From Bog-756 sp050014755 (GTDB taxonomy: Bacteria > Actinomycetota > Acidimicrobiia > Acidimicrobiales > RAAP-2): a stretch of 64,000 bases of DNA. The stretch's first letter is position 1. Every line of letters begins with the position of its first letter. A program made the position numbers and the translations under genes. The notes under the pieces are model-generated. The model was not told where the DNA came from and ran no database searches. It was given only the letters and a program-made list of their open reading frames with translations. Of the stretch, positions 61,172-64,000 are shown piece after piece. The DNA lies in contig JBEKCS010000003.1 of assembly GCA_050014755.1 (NCBI GenBank), positions 1-64,000 of the forward strand, in the 5' to 3' direction.

Positions 61172-61726
61172 ATGGACGAGTTCCCCAGCAGCGCTGCACC
61201 AGTCGATGATCGAGTTCCCATCCCACGGTATCCGGGATGGCTTCTCGGACTGCTACCGGCTGTTGCCCTTCCCCTACTGGTGACGGCTTGTGGTGGCTCT
61301 TCGGCGACGATCCCGACGACGTCCACGGGCTCGATCCCACTTGGGTGGAATACCCTCGACTACGGCAAGGTCAAGATCTCCGTCCCACGGAGTTGGTCAG
61401 TGTTCCGCAACGCGGTGTGCCCGAGTTCGACAGCAGCTAACGCCCTGTACCTTGGCGCCCCAAACGGTAATTGTCCGTACGTCCCTGGCCAGGTCACCCC
61501 GACCAACTCCGTCATCGTCTCGCTGGTCGCCTCACCGATCTCGTACACGTCTGGGACGTGCCCGCCATCGGTGAAGATTGACGGCCTCGTCGCCGTAGTT
61601 GTGGGGCCCTGCGCAACAAATGCTGCTGCCGGGGTGATCGAGTGGTGGGTGTCGTCTGTGGGAGTGCTGATCGATGCCCGGGGCCCGGTCACGGATCGAG
61701 TCCTCCACACGCTGCGCCGGGCGTAG
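61172..61726 (+). CDS. Putative lipoprotein, unknown
   Basis: The 184-residue product has a basic/Pro N-terminus (residues 1-20), a hydrophobic core GWLLGLLPAVALPLLVTACGG with a lipobox (LVTAC, Cys about residue 40), then a Ser/Thr linker. The soluble domain begins LDYGKVKISVPRSWSVF and has Cys residues in AVCPSS, GNCPY, GTCPP and GPCATN, which could form two disulphides. No family is recognised. The ATG at 61172 has ACGAGG upstream. Its stop lies 102 bases before the sigma factor gene. Confidence 0.78.
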   Translation: MDEFPSSAAPVDDRVPIPRYPGWLLGLLPAVALPLLVTACGGSSATIPTTSTGSIPLGWNTLDYGKVKISVPRSWSVFRNAVCPSSTAANALYLGAPNGNCPYVPGQVTPTNSVIVSLVASPISYTSGTCPPSVKIDGLVAVVVGPCATNAAAGVIEWWVSSVGVLIDARGPVTDRVLHTLRRA

Positions 61727-61827
61727 GACATTCATGGGGAGCGGGCACGAACCCCCGACCAGGGGCCAATCCAGAACTTTTTCCGAACGTGACCCGACAT
61801 TCTGACGCACTCGTGACTTGAGTAGAC

Positions 61828-62367
61828 ATGGTGGCCGCAGGAACCGACGAGGCGGGGCAGCCGGTGATGCTCGGCAGGAAACATGAGCCCTTTGACAGCT
61901 GGTATGCACGGGAGCACCCCCGACTCGTCGCAACCTTGTTGCTGAGCACGGGCGACGTCGAACTGGCTACCGAGGGCGTGGACGAGGCGTTCACCCGTGC
62001 GCTGGAGAAGTGGGATCACGTGGGCGACATGGAGTCACCGACGGGTTGGGCTTTTCGAGTTGCGCTCAACTACGCACGCCGGGCGGCTCGACGGCGAGCG
62101 ATCGAGCGTCGCCTGTTGCTCAAGCGGGCGAAAGATGTTCCAGTCCCCGCACCGGCCGGGGAGGTCTGGCAGGTCGTCTCGGGCCTCCCACCTCGACAAC
62201 GTGAAGTGGTCGTCCTGCGCCACATCGGCGACCTGCGTGAAGCCGAGATCGCACAGGTGCTCGGCATCTCTCGGAGCACCGTCTCGAGCACCCTGTCTGA
62301 CGCCCACCATCGTCTCGGGCACCTTCTGGACGACGATCCATCAACACAAGAGAGGCACCATGTCTGA
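61828..62367 (+). CDS. ECF (extracytoplasmic function) sigma factor
   Basis: The 179-residue product has sigma region 2 at about residues 20-90 (FDSWYAREHPRLVATLLL, VDEAFTRALEKW, SPTGWAFRVALNYARRAARR). Region 4 at about 110-165 is GLPPRQREVVVLRHIGDLREAEIAQVLGISRSTVSSTLSDAHHRL. It directs RNA polymerase to a set of stress or envelope genes. The ATG at 61828 is preferred; another at 61870 starts closer to region 2. The stop overlaps the CPYC membrane protein gene by 8 bases, so the two are translationally linked. Confidence 0.93.
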   Translation: MVAAGTDEAGQPVMLGRKHEPFDSWYAREHPRLVATLLLSTGDVELATEGVDEAFTRALEKWDHVGDMESPTGWAFRVALNYARRAARRRAIERRLLLKRAKDVPVPAPAGEVWQVVSGLPPRQREVVVLRHIGDLREAEIAQVLGISRSTVSSTLSDAHHRLGHLLDDDPSTQERHHV

Positions 62368-63307
62368 ACTGAGCCGTATGGCCCAACCGTTGCTTGATCA
62401 TCCGGTGGTCCCAGCACCGCCGACCAACGAACTGCGGCGGCGCACCGTGCGTCGACGTCAGCGGCACCTCCTGGGCGGGACCACGACGGTCCTCGTGGTC
62501 GCTGCCGTGGTGATGGGGGCCACCCTCGCCCCTTCGTCCCCAAAGCCCCTCGGCGGACCAGGCTCCTCGTCGAGCCTCACCGCGTACATTCAGAAGGGGG
62601 TTTCGGTATCCGACTCGACACTCGAGTCCATCGGGCTGCCGTCCAGCGTGACGGTACCGGCCTCGCTTCCTGGTGGTGCTCCTCTGACGCAGGACGGAAA
62701 GCCCGTCGTGGTCTTCGTCGGAGGTGAGTTTTGCCCCTACTGCGCCATGGAGCGCTGGGCCCTGGTCGTCGCCCTGTCCAGATTCGGCACCTTTTCCCAC
62801 CTGGGCCAGACGATCTCGTCGGCGTCCAACGTTGTGGATCCGGGTCTTCAGAGCTGGAGCTTCATGGGCTCGACGTTTACCAGCCCGTCCTTGACGTTCG
62901 CTCCGGCAGAGATCTATTCCTCCACACCGAACCCCACGGGAACCGGGTTCGAACCCCTCCAGAGCCTCACTCCCATCCAGGCGAAGGCGTACGACACCGA
63001 TACTGAAGACGGGGGAAGGGGAATACCCTTCGTCGACATCGGAGGCGAGTTCGTGGCCATCGGGGCGAGCGCCGACGCAGCGGTACTCCAGAACCTCTCC
63101 CTCGATCAGATCGCCGGGCAGCTCGACGATCCCTCGAGCCCTGTCGCACAGGCAGTGGATGGCGCGGCGAACTATCTCATCGCGGCGATTTGCTCGGTCA
63201 CGTCGACGTCCGCAGCACCGATCTGCAACTCCCCGTTCATCGCTCAGGCTCAGTCGATGATGGCGGCTCACCCGTTCATGGCTGGAGCCCCTCTCTCGGG
63301 GCAGTAG
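62360..63307 (+). CDS. Membrane-anchored DUF929-like thioredoxin-fold protein
   Basis: This 315-residue product has a cytoplasmic N-terminus (about 38 residues, LRRRTVRRRQRHL), one membrane helix (about 39-56), and a large outer domain. The latter reads PVVVFVGGEFCPYCAMERWALVVAL, a thioredoxin-like CPYC (Cys125, Cys128), then GGRGIPFVDIGGEFVAIGAS with a cis-Pro-like loop. This fits the DUF929 family. Position right after an ECF sigma gene, where anti-sigma factors sit, suggests redox-dependent control of that sigma factor. The ATG at 62360 has AGAGAGG upstream. Confidence 0.9.
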   Translation: MSELSRMAQPLLDHPVVPAPPTNELRRRTVRRRQRHLLGGTTTVLVVAAVVMGATLAPSSPKPLGGPGSSSSLTAYIQKGVSVSDSTLESIGLPSSVTVPASLPGGAPLTQDGKPVVVFVGGEFCPYCAMERWALVVALSRFGTFSHLGQTISSASNVVDPGLQSWSFMGSTFTSPSLTFAPAEIYSSTPNPTGTGFEPLQSLTPIQAKAYDTDTEDGGRGIPFVDIGGEFVAIGASADAAVLQNLSLDQIAGQLDDPSSPVAQAVDGAANYLIAAICSVTSTSAAPICNSPFIAQAQSMMAAHPFMAGAPLSGQ

Positions 63308-63451
63308 TCGTGAACTCGGCGAACCTCCGATGTGGACCGGTACTCGAAGGGTGGCCCGAATCGCCGGTCGCGAGCGCGTCTTCCGAGGCCGGGGTGGTTG
63401 CCACCTTCGACATTCCTGAGCCGGCCGGCCCGGATGACGACGTCCGTCAGC

Positions 63452-64000
63452 TCACTGGCCGGCCAGCGCGGACACCACCGGCCCCAACGTCTCCCAGGCG
63501 TCCGACTCGATCGACCAGTACGAGATCCCGTACTCCTCACGTCGCCACCGCAGTTCCTCGGCCATCTCGTCGAGCGTTCCCGCCAATGCCACCGGGACGT
63601 GCAGCGCGTCCGCCGGGTCGATGCCGAAGGCCGGCGCCATCTGGGCGGCCAGGCCTGCTGCGTCGTCGGTGACGATGGCGAAGCCGATCAGTGCATTCAG
63701 CTCGAGATCGTCGAAGCGGTCACCCGCCGCCTCTTTCACCCAGACCACCTTCTGGCGGGTTCGATCCGGCGTCATATCGGCCGCCGTCTCCACGCCGCCT
63801 GTTCCCTCGCGCAGGTTGGCGTTGATGCTGACGATGTCGGCGTGCTGCGCGGCAAAGGAGAGCACACGCTTGCCGCCGCCCCCGATGATGAGCGGTGGTC
63901 CGGGTCGCTGCACCGGTCGTGGCGTCAGGGTGTGGCCCCGCACCTCGTAGTACTCGCCGTGGAAGTCGAACGGACCGTCGGTGCGCAGCAGCCCGTTGAC
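63452..64000 (-). CDS. LLM-class (F420 or flavin) oxidoreductase, C-terminal part
   Basis: The gene enters from the right edge, so its start lies outside the window. The 182 visible residues include FDFHGEYYEV and RGHTLTPRPVQRPGPPLIIGGGGKRVLSFAAQHADIVSIN, the luciferase-like fold segment where F420/FMN is held. They end WRREEYGISYWSIESDAWETLGPVVSAL. This is typical of actinobacterial F420-dependent oxidoreductases. Convergent with the CPYC protein gene, 144 bases away. Confidence 0.9.
   Translation of the reverse strand, partial: VNGLLRTDGPFDFHGEYYEVRGHTLTPRPVQRPGPPLIIGGGGKRVLSFAAQHADIVSINANLREGTGGVETAADMTPDRTRQKVVWVKEAAGDRFDDLELNALIGFAIVTDDAAGLAAQMAPAFGIDPADALHVPVALAGTLDEMAEELRWRREEYGISYWSIESDAWETLGPVVSALAGQ

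Noticed and set aside
60985..61340. Minus-strand frames of about 115 codons over the lipoprotein start
   Set aside because: No ribosome site, no motifs, and they overlap a lipoprotein with a signal peptide on plus.

Overview
The window is high-GC DNA in which almost every third codon position is G or C, with many GTG starts and genes joined by ATGA, GTGA or TGATG overlaps. This, together with the gene content (heteromeric FadE-type acyl-CoA dehydrogenases, CaiB/BaiF CoA-transferases, FadD3-like ligase, IcmF, F420-type LLM oxidoreductase, trHb, secreted 'GYWLVASDGG' repeat protein), points to a free-living actinobacterium, probably of the Acidimicrobiia. That placement is inference. No rRNA, tRNA, CRISPR array, insertion sequence or phage gene was seen.

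Layout. 1-1.6 kb: end of one acyl-CoA dehydrogenase (ACAD) and a coupled partner. 1.7-4.3 kb: unrelated small genes (lipoprotein, unknown beta-rich protein, PLDc_N membrane protein, truncated haemoglobin). 4.5-8.5 kb: minus-strand operon quinone oxidoreductase / crotonase / APH kinase / ACAD, with a divergent TetR; it resembles the 4-hydroxyacyl-CoA (ACAD11, Lva) module. 9.3-14.7 kb: TetR, then crotonase-like protein, ACAD alpha/beta pair and acyl-CoA ligase. 14.7-15.9 kb: single ACAD. 16-18.1 kb: large secreted transglycosylase/NlpC-P60 cell-wall enzyme with a Thr/Pro tail. 18.2-25.4 kb: CaiB / FadD3-like ligase / amidohydrolase on minus, facing P450 and two SDRs on plus. 25.4-34.8 kb: thiolase and SDR on minus; aldehyde dehydrogenase, ACAD pair, a possible tiny coupled ORF, CaiB, SDR and an esterase on plus. 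34.8-38.6 kb: TetR, second P450, acyl-CoA ligase and a small unknown protein on minus. 38.8-43.6 kb: IcmF fusion mutase, cobalamin-binding-type protein, MarR, 3Fe-4S ferredoxin. 43.7-47.4 kb: branched-chain-type ABC importer (LivF, LivG, fused LivHM) without a binding protein. 47.9-59.4 kb: an oxidative catabolic block (ABM monooxygenase, CMD protein, SDRs, TauD-type dioxygenase, SnoaL-like, Rieske oxygenase, Baeyer-Villiger monooxygenase, cyclase-type hydrolase, amidohydrolase, class II aldolase, ACAD) whose three divergent promoters share one sequence box. 59.9-63.3 kb: secreted repeat protein, lipoprotein, ECF sigma factor and a membrane-anchored CPYC thioredoxin-fold protein. The right edge cuts an LLM-class oxidoreductase.

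Taken together, most of the window reads as catabolism of hydrophobic acids, perhaps branched, cyclic or terpenoid: oxygenases (P450, Rieske, BVMO, TauD) functionalise, ligases and CoA-transferases make CoA esters, nine ACADs, crotonases, SDRs and a thiolase shorten them, and IcmF interconverts isobutyryl- and butyryl-type CoA esters. No single substrate can be read from the sequence. The observations most worth following are the shared box in all divergent promoters of the right-hand block, an 11-bp hairpin that buries the livHM ribosome-binding site, two genes that seem to start with CTG, the APH-kinase/ACAD module, and the sigma factor coupled to a CPYC membrane protein.
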